From Sulfuriferula sp. (GTDB lineage Bacteria > Pseudomonadota > Gammaproteobacteria > Burkholderiales > Sulfuriferulaceae): a stretch of 25,475 nt of DNA. Shown piece by piece: positions 1 through 9,300 of the stretch (positions are counted from its first letter, which is position 1; each line of letters begins with the position of its first letter). The DNA is taken from the NCBI GenBank assembly GCA_027311185.1, contig DAICZK010000002.1, positions 1 through 25,475 of the forward strand. Direction: 5' to 3'. Both the position numbers and the translations under genes were made by a program. Below the pieces are notes generated by a model that worked only from the letters and a program-made list of their open reading frames with translations, was not told where the DNA came from and made no database searches.

Positions 1-867
1 ACTACCGTCGGTTTCGGCGACGAAGCCGCGCAAGGTGAGGGTGTCGCCGATGATTTGAGCGTATCCGCCCAGAGGCACCTGACAGCTGCCGCCCCGCGTT
101 CGGCTCATGCTGCGTTCCGCCCGCACGCATGCGGCGCTGCCGGCGTGATTCAGCGGCGCGAGCAGGTCGATCAGGTCGGCGCGGTGGGCAAGGCATTCTA
201 TGCCCAAAGCGCCTTGCCCTACTGCGGGCAGGCTTTGTTCGGGCGTGAGCTCGATGCGGATTCGCGCCTGCAGGCCGAGGCGTTTCAAGCCAGCGGCGGC
301 GAGAATGATGGCATCGTAATGCCCCTCGTCCAGTTTGCGCAAACGCGTCTGTACGTTGCCGCGCAAGGATTCGATCAGCAGATGGGGGAAGCGTGCGCGC
401 AACTGGCATTCGCGGCGCAGGCTGGAAGTGCCGACACGCGCCCCGGTAGGCAGGGCTTCGAGACTGTTGTAACGGTTGGAAACCAGCGCGTCGCGCGGGT
501 CTTCGCGTTCGCCTATGGCGGCCAGCGTAAACCCGTCGGGCAAATTCATGGGCACGTCCTTGATGGAGTGCACCGCAATATCGGCGCGGCCCTCAAGTAT
601 TGCGGCTTCAAGCTCCTTGACGAACAAGCCTTTGCCGCCGATTTTGCTCAGCGACGTGTCGAGTATTCTGTCGCCTTGGGTGGTCATGCCGAGTATGCTT
701 ACGCTGATCGACGGATAAAGTTGTCCGAGGCGCGCCGCAATATATTCGGACTGCCATAGCGCCAGAGCGCTTTCGCGCGAGGCGATGACCAGTTGCGTCG
801 GTAGGTATAAGTCTGGGGGCGTTGGCAAAGAGTAACCTGCGGGTATAATTGACGATTGTTCGTTCAT
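1..867 (-). CDS. hemC: Hydroxymethylbilane synthase (porphobilinogen deaminase), 3'-truncated by window edge
   Basis: Polymerises four porphobilinogen molecules into hydroxymethylbilane in cytoplasmic tetrapyrrole synthesis. Visible in the minus-strand translation (289 codons, no stop before the window edge): an [12 protein letters not shown] start of domain 1, the GTSSLRR and [13 protein letters not shown] substrate/cofactor arginine motifs, and [10 protein letters not shown] with the dipyrromethane-binding cysteine at residue 262. E. coli has that cysteine near 242, so the protein carries about 20 extra N-terminal residues. ATG at 867 has AGG at about the right distance. The first 25 codons are rich in rare codons (ATA, TTA, CTA, TCA), so the true start could instead be TTG at 828. 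Roughly 45 C-terminal residues lie outside the window. It is divergent from the thioredoxin-fold gene, whose likely promoter sits inside the hemC 5' end. Confidence 0.95.
   Translation of the reverse strand, partial: MNEQSSIIPAGYSLPTPPDLYLPTQLVIASRESALALWQSEYIAARLGQLYPSISVSILGMTTQGDRILDTSLSKIGGKGLFVKELEAAILEGRADIAVHSIKDVPMNLPDGFTLAAIGEREDPRDALVSNRYNSLEALPTGARVGTSSLRRECQLRARFPHLLIESLRGNVQTRLRKLDEGHYDAIILAAAGLKRLGLQARIRIELTPEQSLPAVGQGALGIECLAHRADLIDLLAPLNHAGSAACVRAERSMSRTRGGSCQVPLGGYAQIIGDTLTLRGFVAETDGS
822..849 (+). promoter_or_regulatory. Sigma70-type promoter for the thioredoxin-fold gene
   Basis: TTGGCA at 822-827 and a perfect TATAAT at 844-849 are separated by 16 bp. Transcription would begin near 856, just ahead of the plus-strand gene. 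The promoter lies inside the 5' end of divergent hemC. Called from consensus only. Confidence 0.55.
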
Positions 868-919
868 TTTAACCTAAAATTTTTTTATCGGCATGCATTC
901 GCAACAAAGGGTTGTTATC

Positions 920-1408
920 TTGACTAAATATATAAAACTGGTCTGGGTCGTATTGGGCTTACTGGCACCGTCCGTCCATGTGTGGTCCGCGCCAGCGCCA
1001 TTGCATTTCACCCATAATCTGCTGCTTGACAGCCAGACCGCGCAGCACGATGGTGTGCCGGTTCTGGTCGTGTTCACCAGCTCGGAATGCAGTTACTGCG
1101 AGCGGGCGATGCGCGACTATCTCGTTCCCATGCAGCATAATCCGCAATATCGTCACAAGGTATTGATACGCCGCATACAAATAACTGATGAAGCGCCGCT
1201 GGTAGGTTGGGACGGCAAGCCGACAACAGGGAAGCAATATGCCGCCCTGCTCGGCATCAAGCTGACACCCACGATCATAGTCTTTTTGCCCGGCGGGGCG
1301 CAGGCAGCCGATCCGATAGTGGGTCTGGGTTCGGAAGATTATTATGGAGGATACCTCGACGACGCCATCGACGCGGGGCTGGCGAAGATGCATGCGACAG
1401 CGCATTGA
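920..1408 (+). CDS. Exported thioredoxin-fold protein with CSYC active site
   Basis: A small periplasmic thioredoxin-like protein, probably a thiol-disulfide oxidoreductase or reductant carrier; its partner is unknown. The N-terminus is a signal peptide (two lysines, a hydrophobic stretch, cleavage probably after WSA). A TSSECSYCE segment supplies the CxxC pair, and LTPT provides the cis-proline loop typical of the fold. I chose TTG at 920 because AAAGGG (906-911) lies 8 bp upstream. An in-frame ATG at 893 has no Shine-Dalgarno sequence and would add nine residues. The gene is convergent with pyrC. The SoxW/thioredoxin_7 type is the closest family impression; the precise role cannot be read from sequence. 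Confidence 0.82.
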   Translation: MTKYIKLVWVVLGLLAPSVHVWSAPAPLHFTHNLLLDSQTAQHDGVPVLVVFTSSECSYCERAMRDYLVPMQHNPQYRHKVLIRRIQITDEAPLVGWDGKPTTGKQYAALLGIKLTPTIIVFLPGGAQAADPIVGLGSEDYYGGYLDDAIDAGLAKMHATAH

Positions 1409-1428
1409 GAACCGGAACGAGCGGGCGC

Positions 1429-2460
1429 TTATGCCATCTGCCAGGCTATGCTCTCACCCGCTCTGAGCGGGATGAGAACGTCTGTGTCGAGTTCCATCTG
1501 GTGCGGCGGCGTCCACGCTTTGCGGATCAAGGTAATCGTATCGGTGTTGCGCGGCAAGCCGTAAAAGTCCGCGCCGAAGTGGCTGGCGAAAGCTTCTAGG
1601 CGGTCGAGCGCGCCCGCTGACTCGAAAGCTTCGGCGTAAAGTTCGATGGCGGCATGCGCGGTATAGATGCCGGCACAGCCGCAGGCGGCCTGTTTGGCGT
1701 TTTTCGGATGCGGCGCGCTGTCGGTGCCGAGAAAGAATTTGGGGTTGCCGCCGGTGGCTGCGGCGATGAGCGCCTGGCGGTGGGTTTCGCGTTTCAGTAT
1801 CGGCAAGCAGTAAAAATGCGGACGGATTCCGCCCAGAAACAGCGCGTTGCGATTATACAACAGGTGGTGCGCGGTGATGGTGGCGGCCACCGTAGCGGCC
1901 GCCTCGCTGACAAAAGCCACGGCCTGCGCGGTCGTGATGTGTTCGAGTACGATGTTGAGCGCTGGAAAATCGCGGACCAGCGGGATCAGGTGGCGCTCGA
2001 TGAAGACGCTTTCGCGGTCGAAAATATCCACCGCAGGATCGGTGACCTCGCCGTGGATCAACAGCGGCAGGCCGTGTTTCTCCATCTCCGCGAAAACCGC
2101 ATAGGCATTGCGCGGATCTGTCAGCCCCAGATCGGAATGCGTGGTCGCGCCGGAAGGGTAATACTTGACTGCTTGTACAAAGCCGCTCGCTCTGGCGCGG
2201 CCTATTTCTGCCGGGTCGGTGTGGTCGGTGAGATAGATCGTCATTAACGGCTCGAACGATGCTGCGTCGGGCAGTGCGGCGAGTATGCGCGAGCGGTAGG
2301 CCGCTGCATCCGCGACGCTACGCACCGGCAATTTCAGGTTGGGCATGACGATGGCGCGCGCGAAGCGTCTGACGGTATCGGGCAGCACGTGGCGCAGAAT
2401 GTCGCCGTCGCGTAAATGGACGTGCCAGTCGTCGGGTCGCGTCAGGGTGAGTTGGGTCAT
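1429..2460 (-). CDS. pyrC: Dihydroorotase, class II homodimeric type
   Basis: Catalyses the reversible cyclisation of N-carbamoyl-aspartate to dihydroorotate in pyrimidine synthesis. It is 343 residues, the normal length for the short PyrC class. Metal and active-site motifs are visible in order: [10 protein letters not shown] near the N-terminus, [10 protein letters not shown] with the lysine expected to be carbamylated, HGEVTD, LEHITT, and GTDSAPH with the catalytic aspartate. The start ATG overlaps the rsmI stop (ATGA), so the two genes are probably translated from one message. The 3' end faces the thioredoxin-fold gene with a 20-bp gap. Confidence 0.97.
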   Translation of the reverse strand: MTQLTLTRPDDWHVHLRDGDILRHVLPDTVRRFARAIVMPNLKLPVRSVADAAAYRSRILAALPDAASFEPLMTIYLTDHTDPAEIGRARASGFVQAVKYYPSGATTHSDLGLTDPRNAYAVFAEMEKHGLPLLIHGEVTDPAVDIFDRESVFIERHLIPLVRDFPALNIVLEHITTAQAVAFVSEAAATVAATITAHHLLYNRNALFLGGIRPHFYCLPILKRETHRQALIAAATGGNPKFFLGTDSAPHPKNAKQAACGCAGIYTAHAAIELYAEAFESAGALDRLEAFASHFGADFYGLPRNTDTITLIRKAWTPPHQMELDTDVLIPLRAGESIAWQMA

Positions 2461-3308
2461 GAATCCTTCCCGCGCAGGCTTAATGCGAGTTTATAACAGG
2501 TGTTTTTTTTGATGCCGGTGAGTTTGGCGGCAATATGCGTGGCCTGTTTGAGCGGCAGATCATCCATTAATATCGTGAGCGTGTCGCGTAGTTTGCGCTG
2601 GTCGTCGGTTTCGTTGCTATGAATCGCGCCGCTGACTAGCAGTACGAATTCGCCTTTTTGCCGATTGGGTTCGGCGGCAAGCCAGGCGCCGGCGTCTGCC
2701 AGGGCCAAGCTGTGGATGGATTCGAACAGTTTGGTCAGTTCGCGGGCGAAGGTGATAGTGCGCTCGCCGCCCAACACGCCAGCGAGATCTTCCACGCATT
2801 CAACAATGCGGTGCGGCGCTTCGTAAAAAATCAGCGTGTAAGGCAGTGCGGCCAGGGTTTGCAAAGCCTGGCGGCGGTGGCTGGGTTTGGCCGGAAGAAA
2901 ACCGTAGAACAGCCAGTTCGGCGCTGTGACGCCGGCGGCGGACAAAGCGCAGATCACCGCGCTTGGGCCCGGAACCGGGACCACCCGTATCCCGGCATCG
3001 TGGGCTGCGGCGACCAGCCAGGTGCCGGGGTCGCTGATCGCGGGCGTACCGGCGTCGCTGATCAGGGCGATGTTTTTACCCGTTTGTAGCAACGCGATTA
3101 AGCCTTGCGCGGCGTGCTGTTCGTTGTGTTCGTGCAGGGCGACGAATTTGGCCGAGATGCCGAGTCGCGCCAGCAGTTGTCCGCTGTGCCGGGTATCTTC
3201 GGCGGCGACCAGATCGGCCGAGCCGAGCACGTCCAGAGCGCGCTGGGTGATGTCGCCCAGGTTTCCGATGGGAGTGGCAACGACATATAATGAGCCGGGA
3301 GTCTGCAT
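2457..3308 (-). CDS. rsmI: 16S rRNA (cytidine-1402 2'-O)-methyltransferase
   Basis: Methylates the ribose of C1402 in the 16S rRNA decoding centre using SAM. The 283-residue product has the tetrapyrrole-methylase-like fold signatures of the RsmI/YraL family: [11 protein letters not shown] at the N-terminus, [28 protein letters not shown] and FYEAPHRI. The 3' end overlaps pyrC by 4 bp. The gene is divergent from yraN, the same neighbourhood as E. coli yraL-yraM-yraN, but no lpoA (yraM) gene lies between them here. Confidence 0.96.
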   Translation of the reverse strand: MQTPGSLYVVATPIGNLGDITQRALDVLGSADLVAAEDTRHSGQLLARLGISAKFVALHEHNEQHAAQGLIALLQTGKNIALISDAGTPAISDPGTWLVAAAHDAGIRVVPVPGPSAVICALSAAGVTAPNWLFYGFLPAKPSHRRQALQTLAALPYTLIFYEAPHRIVECVEDLAGVLGGERTITFARELTKLFESIHSLALADAGAWLAAEPNRQKGEFVLLVSGAIHSNETDDQRKLRDTLTILMDDLPLKQATHIAAKLTGIKKNTCYKLALSLRGKDS

Positions 3309-3390
3309 GCTTGCATTTTAACCCAGAATACACAGATTTAGGGCGTGGGTGGCCCCCTCGGTTCAATCTGATTTTTGACGGGAGTGACGC

Positions 3391-3723
3391 ATGGCAAGCG
3401 GGGTGGCAGCCGAGCAGTTGGCGGCGGATTATCTGACAAGGCAGGGGCTGACGCTGGTCGAGCGAAATTTTCGCTGTCGTCTGGGCGAGATAGACCTCAT
3501 TATGCGTGACGGGCGAACGCTGGTGTTTGTTGAAGTCCGGGCGCGCGCAGACGCCCGGTTCGGTGGCGCGCTCGCCAGCATAGATGGGCGCAAGCAGCAG
3601 AAACTCGTCGCCACCGCGCAATGGTATCTGACGCGGCTCTCGCCGACGCCGCCATGCCGGTTTGACGCGTTTTTGATTCAGGGCGCGACGATAAACTGGG
3701 TGCGCAATGCATTCGGCGCGTAG
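3391..3723 (+). CDS. yraN: UPF0102 family protein YraN (endonuclease-like fold)
   Basis: A 110-residue protein of the YraN/UPF0102 family, related in fold to Holliday-junction resolvases and restriction endonucleases. The exact cellular role is not established. The family core is clear: GVAAEQLAADYL at the N-terminus, then RCRLGEIDLIMRDG and LVFVEVRAR, which supply the D-ExK-like catalytic-type residues. A GGGAG sequence lies about 7 bp before the ATG. It sits upstream of gmhA and the BON lipoprotein, matching the conserved yraN-diaA-dolP order of enterobacteria. Confidence 0.92.
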   Translation: MASGVAAEQLAADYLTRQGLTLVERNFRCRLGEIDLIMRDGRTLVFVEVRARADARFGGALASIDGRKQQKLVATAQWYLTRLSPTPPCRFDAFLIQGATINWVRNAFGA

Positions 3724-3887
3724 CCGGCCGCCGATTCCGGCGTTATTGCTGCAGGTAGAGCGAATAAAGATCATTAGCTCGAATTCGTCTTTTTTGGCAG
3801 TATCCTGAATTGCATTGTTGCCGCCGGTTCGAAACTGTCACAGCAAAAAGAATTTTTCTTGTGTCGCGTCCGGTGGCTCATGCATAG

Positions 3888-4579
<692 letters not shown>

Positions 4580-4580
<1 letters not shown>

Positions 4581-5161
4581 TGCGTAGATTATTAATGTTG
4601 GTAACGGCTGGGATGCTGGTTGTGCAATTGCAGGCTTGCGTGCCGCTGGTTGCGGCCGGTGCCGGGGCGGGCGTCATGATGGCTACGGACAGGCGCAGTT
4701 CGGGTGCTTATCTTGACGATAAGGAAATTGAATTGCGTATCGCCAATCATATCAACACGGCGTTTCCCAGCGATTACGTTCACGTCGACGTCATGAGCTT
4801 CAATCGCTCGGCGTTATTGACCGGCGAGGTTCCGGACGCGCAAACCCGGCAGAAAATCGAGGACATCGCGCACAGCGTGATGGATGTCACACGCGTCTAC
4901 GATGAAATCAAAATCAAGCCGCCGACTACCTTGGCCATACGCACGAGCGACGCATATCTGTCGACGGCGGTTAAAACACGTTTTCTCGATGCCAAGCGCT
5001 TCCCCATTTCTGCTGTTAAAGTCACGACTGAAGACGGTGTGGTGTATTTAATGGGTTTTGTCACACAGCAGGAAGGCCAGGACGCAGCGAAGATTGCGAG
5101 CTCAACCGCCGGAGTAATCGGCGTGGTCACCTTGTTCGAGTACATCGATAAGGCACCCTGA
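4580..5161 (+). CDS. Outer-membrane lipoprotein with two BON domains (DolP/YraP-like)
   Basis: A 193-residue secreted lipoprotein whose family (DolP, formerly YraP) supports outer-membrane integrity and binds anionic phospholipid. The signal peptide ends in a lipobox, LQAC, with acylation expected on Cys20. Two BON repeats follow: roughly residues 45-115 (DDKEIELRI through the YDEIKI segment) and 120-190 (SDAYLSTAVKTRFL through VTLFEYI). The ATG at 4580 shares a base with the gmhA stop (TAATG), and its own stop shares a base with the next start (TGATG), so the three genes are translationally coupled. Length and position match E. coli dolP. Confidence 0.88.
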
Positions 5162-5649
5162 TGGCCGATCCGGTGGGGCCAGCCTTCGAGGCAAAGATCG
5201 TTGAGCTGCCGATGCTCATCGCGCAACTGGCCGGTTTGCCGCGCCCACTGGTGTTCACCAACGGCTGCTTTGACATACTTCATCGCGGCCACGTGACTTA
5301 TCTGGCGCAGGCGCGGGCGCTGGGTGCGACGTTGGTGGTTGGCGTGAACAGCGACGAGTCGGTGCGACGGCAGGGCAAGGGTGAGGATAGGCCGATCAAT
5401 GCCGTCGCCGACCGGATGGCGGTGCTGGCGGCGCTGGGCAGCGTTGATCGCGTGCTGGCTTTCGCCGACGATACCCCGTTGAATTTGATCCTGGCATTGC
5501 GCCCCGACGTGTTGGTAAAAGGCGGCGACTGGGCGGTGGACGCGATGGTCGGTAGCGAAGAGGTCCTGGCCTGGGGCGGACGGGCGGTTTCTATTCCGTT
5601 TTTGCATGCCGCGTCGACGACGGCAGTGCTGGCGAAAATACGGCGATAG
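5161..5649 (+). CDS. rfaE2: D-glycero-beta-D-manno-heptose 1-phosphate adenylyltransferase (stand-alone)
   Basis: Transfers AMP from ATP to heptose-1-phosphate in ADP-heptose synthesis. The 162 residues correspond to the C-terminal nucleotidyltransferase domain of E. coli HldE; the N-terminal kinase domain is absent and must be encoded elsewhere. Motifs: FTNGCFDILHRGHVTYL, containing the HxGH-type nucleotide-binding site (HRGH), VGVNSDESVRR, DRMAVLAAL, and VLVKGGDW, all typical of the cytidylyltransferase-like fold. Its ATG overlaps the preceding stop codon. The C-terminus ends in the usual STTAVLAKI segment, so the gene appears intact. Confidence 0.93.
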   Translation: MADPVGPAFEAKIVELPMLIAQLAGLPRPLVFTNGCFDILHRGHVTYLAQARALGATLVVGVNSDESVRRQGKGEDRPINAVADRMAVLAALGSVDRVLAFADDTPLNLILALRPDVLVKGGDWAVDAMVGSEEVLAWGGRAVSIPFLHAASTTAVLAKIRR

Positions 5650-5709
5650 TCGTAAGCCGCAGCTGCCGTTCCGGCCTGCACGGTCAGTTTTGATTGCTCC
5701 GAGGTGCTC

Positions 5710-7173
5710 TTGAAATATAAAGATTTGCGCGATTTTATTGAACAGCTGGAACAAATCGGCGAACTCAGGCGGATTAAAACGCCGGTCGACCCCAGGCTGG
5801 AAATGACGGAAATCTGTTCGCGGGTATTGAATGCGGGCGGCCCGGCCATCCTGTTCGAAAATCCCGTCGGCCACACTATTCCGGTACTGGCGAATTTGTT
5901 CGGCACGCCGCGCCGCGTCGCGCTGGGCATGGGCGAAGACAACGTCGAAGCGCTGCGCGAGGTGGGGAAATTGCTGGCTTTCCTCAAAGAGCCGGAACCG
6001 CCCAAAGGCTTGAAAGATGCCTGGGACAAATTGCCGGTTTACCGACAAGTGCTCAATATGGCACCCAAGGAACTGAGCCGCGCGCCGTGTCAGGACATCG
6101 TCTGGGAGGGCCGCGATGTCGACCTCGCGCGCTTGCCCATCCAGACCTGCTGGCCTGGCGACGCCGGGCCGCTGATTACCTGGGGTCTGGTGATTACGCG
6201 CGGGCCGCATAAAAACCGGCAGAACCTGGGCATTTATCGCCAGCAGGTGATTGCGCCCAACAAGGTCATCATGCGCTGGCTCGCGCATCGCGGCGGGGCG
6301 CTGGATTTCCGCGAATTCCAGCAGCGTTATCCGGGCCAGCCTTACCCGGTCACCGTCGCGCTGGGCGCGGACCCGGCGACCATATTGGCCGCTGTCACGC
6401 CGGTACCGGACGCGCTGTCGGAGTACCAGTTTGCGGGGCTGCTGCGCGGCGCCAAGACCGAGGTGGTGAAGTGTCTGGGTAACGATCTGCAGGTACCGGC
6501 CAGCGCCGAGATCGTGCTCGAAGGGGTGATCCATCCCGGAGAAACCGCCGCAGAAGGGCCATTCGGCGATCATACGGGTTACTACAACGAGGTCGACCAG
6601 TTCCCGGTCTTCACCGTAGAACGTATCACCATGCGTCGCGACCCGATTTATCACAGCACCTATACCGGCAAACCGCCCGATGAGCCGGCGGTGCTAGGCG
6701 TAGCGTTAAACGAAGTGTTCGTGCCGCTGCTGCAAAAACAGTTTACCGAAATTGTCGATTTTTATCTGCCGCCGGAAGGCTGCTCGTACCGGCTGGCGGT
6801 AGTCAGCATCAAAAAATCCTATCCGGGCCACGCCAAGCGCGTCATGTTCGGCATCTGGAGTTTTTTGCGCCAGTTCATGTACACCAAGTTTATCGTGGTG
6901 GTTGACGACGACGTCAACATCCGCGACTGGAAAGAAGTCATCTGGGCGATCACCACGCGCATGGACCCGGTGCGCGATACGCTGCTGGTGGAGAACACGC
7001 CTATCGATTATCTGGATTTCGCCAGCCCGGTGTCCGGTCTGGGCGGCAAGATGGGGATGGACGCCACCAATAAATGGCCAGGCGAAACGGCGCGCGAGTG
7101 GGGTACTCCTATCGTCATGAGCGACGCGGTCAAAGCGCGGGTGGATGCGATGTGGCAGGATCTGGGGTTGTAA
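5710..7173 (+). CDS. ubiD: 4-hydroxy-3-polyprenylbenzoate decarboxylase
   Basis: A prenylated-FMN-dependent decarboxylase acting on the polyprenyl-hydroxybenzoate intermediate of ubiquinone synthesis. The 487 residues match the UbiD length. Signatures include [10 protein letters not shown] at the start, [31 protein letters not shown], and [12 protein letters not shown], which carries the acidic active-site region. I chose TTG at 5710 because GAGG at 5701-5704 is correctly spaced and the product then begins like other UbiD proteins. A GTG at 5704 would overlap the ribosome site. It needs UbiX for its cofactor, and no ubiX lies in the window. Confidence 0.96.
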   Translation: MKYKDLRDFIEQLEQIGELRRIKTPVDPRLEMTEICSRVLNAGGPAILFENPVGHTIPVLANLFGTPRRVALGMGEDNVEALREVGKLLAFLKEPEPPKGLKDAWDKLPVYRQVLNMAPKELSRAPCQDIVWEGRDVDLARLPIQTCWPGDAGPLITWGLVITRGPHKNRQNLGIYRQQVIAPNKVIMRWLAHRGGALDFREFQQRYPGQPYPVTVALGADPATILAAVTPVPDALSEYQFAGLLRGAKTEVVKCLGNDLQVPASAEIVLEGVIHPGETAAEGPFGDHTGYYNEVDQFPVFTVERITMRRDPIYHSTYTGKPPDEPAVLGVALNEVFVPLLQKQFTEIVDFYLPPEGCSYRLAVVSIKKSYPGHAKRVMFGIWSFLRQFMYTKFIVVVDDDVNIRDWKEVIWAITTRMDPVRDTLLVENTPIDYLDFASPVSGLGGKMGMDATNKWPGETAREWGTPIVMSDAVKARVDAMWQDLGL

Positions 7174-7233
7174 GCCGCTGCTGCGGATCGAAATTTGGTT
7201 GACGGGAGAAGATGGCAACCCCGGTTTTGCCTG

Positions 7234-7329
7234 TTGGATGCGAACTATAATTCGCTATAATTCCCGTTGATTTATCGTTTTCGCGCGGTAGCGCGCGCGT
7301 GACTATAATAAACTATAATTGCTTATAAT
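7234..7329 (+). promoter_or_regulatory. Phased TATAAT array upstream of the orphan ATPase
   Basis: Five perfect TATAAT hexamers lie in the 184-bp gap between ubiD and the ATPase, at 7246, 7256, 7304, 7314 and 7324. Within each cluster they repeat exactly every 10 bp, about one helical turn. A GC-rich hairpin (CGCGC 7282-7286, GCGCG 7291-7295) separates the clusters. Only the 7256 copy has a passable -35 (TTGGAT 7234-7239, 16-bp spacer). The array may be overlapping promoters, a bent-DNA tract or an operator; the sequence does not decide. Confidence 0.5.
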
Positions 7330-7357
7330 TTGGTCGGTTCCATGTCAGGACGTTACC

Positions 7358-8482
7358 ATGAGCGCCGCTATTTTTCATCGCCCGATTCTGGCGCAAAACA
7401 TTGCCAAACGCACGCTGTCGCAAAAAGGGCAGTCTGGCGTATTCATCTCGGCGCCGCGACGCACCGGTAAGAGCACGCTCATTAACGAAGATATCATCCC
7501 GGTGCTGCAAGCGCAGGGCGCCGAGGTGATTTATGTCGATCTCTGGAGCGATCGCAGTCGCGATCCCGGCGATTTGATCGCGCAAGCGATACGCGAGCAC
7601 CTGCAAAAAAGAGAAGGCGCCATTTTGCGCTGGGCGCGCCTTGGCGGTCTGAGCAAGGTGAGTATAGCTGGCATACAGCTCGAAATCGAAAAAGTCGGCA
7701 TCGGCTCAGGCAAAACGCTTGCCAAGGCGCTGACCGAGTTATCCGATGCCACCCGGGCGATGATCGTCCTGATTGTCGACGAGGCGCAACACGCAATCAC
7801 CACGGATGCAGGCGCATCGGCGCTGTTTGCCCTCAAGGCCGCACGCGATCAGTTGAATGGTTCCGCGCATCACGGATTCCGGCTGATTGCGACCGGCTCC
7901 AATCGCGACAAACTCAGTTTGCTCGTGCAAGGCAAGGATCAGGCGTTCTTGAACGCCGTGCTGTTCGACCTGGAGCCGCTGGGAGACGATTACCTGGCCT
8001 GGGAAAGAGAGCAATACGATGGTTCGCTCAAACCCTCCCTGGATGCCATGCGGACTGCGTTTACCGCCGCGGGTCACAAACCGGAGTCGCTACGCAAAGC
8101 GCTCGACGACCTGGCGTTTCGTTTCGACGTGACCGCCGTCCAGGTCGATAGCGTATTTCTGGCGTTGCTCGATAATATCCTGGCCGATGCAAAGCAGGGT
8201 TTCATGCGCCAAGTCAATGCCCTGCCTCCGTTACAGGCGACTGTGCTTACCGTCATGGCGATAACCGGGGTCGATTTTGCTCCGTTTCGGCCGCATACCA
8301 TCGAGATGTACAAGGAGATATGTGGCACGTTGAAACAAGCCGAGGTAAACATAGACGACTCTTCAATCCAGTACGCGCTTGAAGCCTTGCGCGCGAAGGC
8401 ACTGGTTTGGAAAAGCGCGCGCGGTGTGTATGCCATCGAGGACTCGCAACACGCGATTTGGCTGCGTGAGAATAAACGATAA
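7358..8482 (+). CDS. Orphan P-loop ATPase with C-terminal winged helix (archaeal-type ATPase-like)
   Basis: A 374-residue STAND/AAA-related NTPase of unknown function. A Walker A-like loop SAPRRTGKST has Lys38, with alanine in place of the usual first glycine. Walker B is MIVLIVDEAQ with Asp141-Glu142. A sensor-1-like strand RLIATGSN follows near residues 175-182. Residues about 283-374 read as a winged helix (helices around LQATVLTVMAITG and SIQYALEALRAKALV, then a short strand pair), so DNA binding is possible. No nuclease or membrane segment is seen. The start is ATG at 7358, with AGGA 8-9 bp upstream. It stands alone, convergent with the next gene. The archaeal ATPase family (PF01637-like) is my best family guess. 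Confidence 0.75.
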   Translation: MSAAIFHRPILAQNIAKRTLSQKGQSGVFISAPRRTGKSTLINEDIIPVLQAQGAEVIYVDLWSDRSRDPGDLIAQAIREHLQKREGAILRWARLGGLSKVSIAGIQLEIEKVGIGSGKTLAKALTELSDATRAMIVLIVDEAQHAITTDAGASALFALKAARDQLNGSAHHGFRLIATGSNRDKLSLLVQGKDQAFLNAVLFDLEPLGDDYLAWEREQYDGSLKPSLDAMRTAFTAAGHKPESLRKALDDLAFRFDVTAVQVDSVFLALLDNILADAKQGFMRQVNALPPLQATVLTVMAITGVDFAPFRPHTIEMYKEICGTLKQAEVNIDDSSIQYALEALRAKALVWKSARGVYAIEDSQHAIWLRENKR

Positions 8483-8507
8483 AAAAATGGCCATGCTCGT
8501 ACGAGCA
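8481..8507. terminator. Possible bidirectional terminator between convergent genes
   Basis: A perfect 14-bp palindrome, TGCTCGTACGAGCA (8494-8507), lies between the two convergent stops. A run of seven A residues at 8481-8487 would read as a U-run for minus-strand transcripts. The hairpin-to-U-run distance is about six bases, longer than ideal, so the call is tentative. Confidence 0.3.
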
Positions 8508-8525
8508 ATAACCAATAATTAGCCT

Positions 8526-9293
8526 TCATCGGTTTGAAGTATTGATGACCAGATTCGGAATGTAATGACAAGCCAATTCGGGCGATGCGTGGCCCGAAAT
8601 AAATTGCACCTGCTGCCCGACGTAGGCGTTCATGCCTGCGGGGATCAAGGTCACCACATACGCTTGCTGCGGTGCGCCATCGGGATGAATAACCGCACGT
8701 ACATTCCGGACATAGTCGGGGTCGATTTCGCCATTTGTAGCTTGCTCGGTTCGCGGAATGAGTGCCATGGCTTGCGCCTGGGGCAAGAATGAGACGATTT
8801 GTCCCGACATCGGTGACGATGGGATGAGCGGCGAGCGCATGGGTCCGGCGTCGTTGCAGTTTTGATCTGCCATTGCGATATCGCTGCTGATCCCTCTGGG
8901 CAGTTCAGGCGAAAACTCGGGTTTCGCTGCGCGGTCATTTTCTGGAGGCGGCGCCGGATCGGGTTTTCGTTCGCTTATGGCGGGCACGATTTTCGCGTGT
9001 TGCCGAACTGGTTTGTCTGTATTTTCAAGTGGTTGCGATATTGCCGCCGCGCTGTTATTCGCCACAGTAACTGACGGCGCAGGCGCATTGCCCGGCGCAA
9101 CGATTTGCGGGGCAGTCGATACGGCCGGATGCGTTGACGGTTGCGGCGTGTCCGATTGCCCGGGCGGATAAATCAGCAGCAGCGTTGCAGCGATTCCGGC
9201 ACCCAGCAAGCTGAGTCGCCATAGCGGTGCATGCTTCCATAGCTCGCCGAAGCTGGCTGACAGCGTTTTTTGAGGAGAGGGATCGGCGATCAA
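8526..9293 (-). CDS. Single-pass membrane protein with proline-rich linker and unknown C-terminal domain
   Basis: I do not recognise a family. The 255-residue product has a short cytoplasmic N-terminus, one membrane segment at about residues 25-42 (LWRLSLLGAGIAATLLLIY), then about 90 residues rich in Pro, Ala, Thr and Ser, as in envelope-spanning linkers. The C-terminal 100 residues look folded, with alternating strands (YVRNVRAVIHPDG, AYVVTLIPAG, YVGQQVQFISG). The only cysteines, Cys146 and Cys242, are both beyond the membrane segment and could form a disulfide. Translation starts at TTG 9293, only 7 bp after the stop of the AAA+ gene and with no strong Shine-Dalgarno, which suggests translational coupling and a shared role. 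Confidence 0.7.
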   Translation of the reverse strand: MIADPSPQKTLSASFGELWKHAPLWRLSLLGAGIAATLLLIYPPGQSDTPQPSTHPAVSTAPQIVAPGNAPAPSVTVANNSAAAISQPLENTDKPVRQHAKIVPAISERKPDPAPPPENDRAAKPEFSPELPRGISSDIAMADQNCNDAGPMRSPLIPSSPMSGQIVSFLPQAQAMALIPRTEQATNGEIDPDYVRNVRAVIHPDGAPQQAYVVTLIPAGMNAYVGQQVQFISGHASPELACHYIPNLVINTSNR

Positions 9294-9300
9294 TTTTGAC

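Noticed and set aside
3076..3774. 232-codon minus-strand frame across the rsmI-yraN junction
   Set aside because: It is a shadow of rsmI and antisense to yraN, with no coherent domain.
4897..6654. Long 585-codon minus-strand open frame
   Set aside because: It runs antisense through the BON lipoprotein, rfaE2 and ubiD, all of which have clear family motifs on the plus strand. It is a by-product of high GC content.
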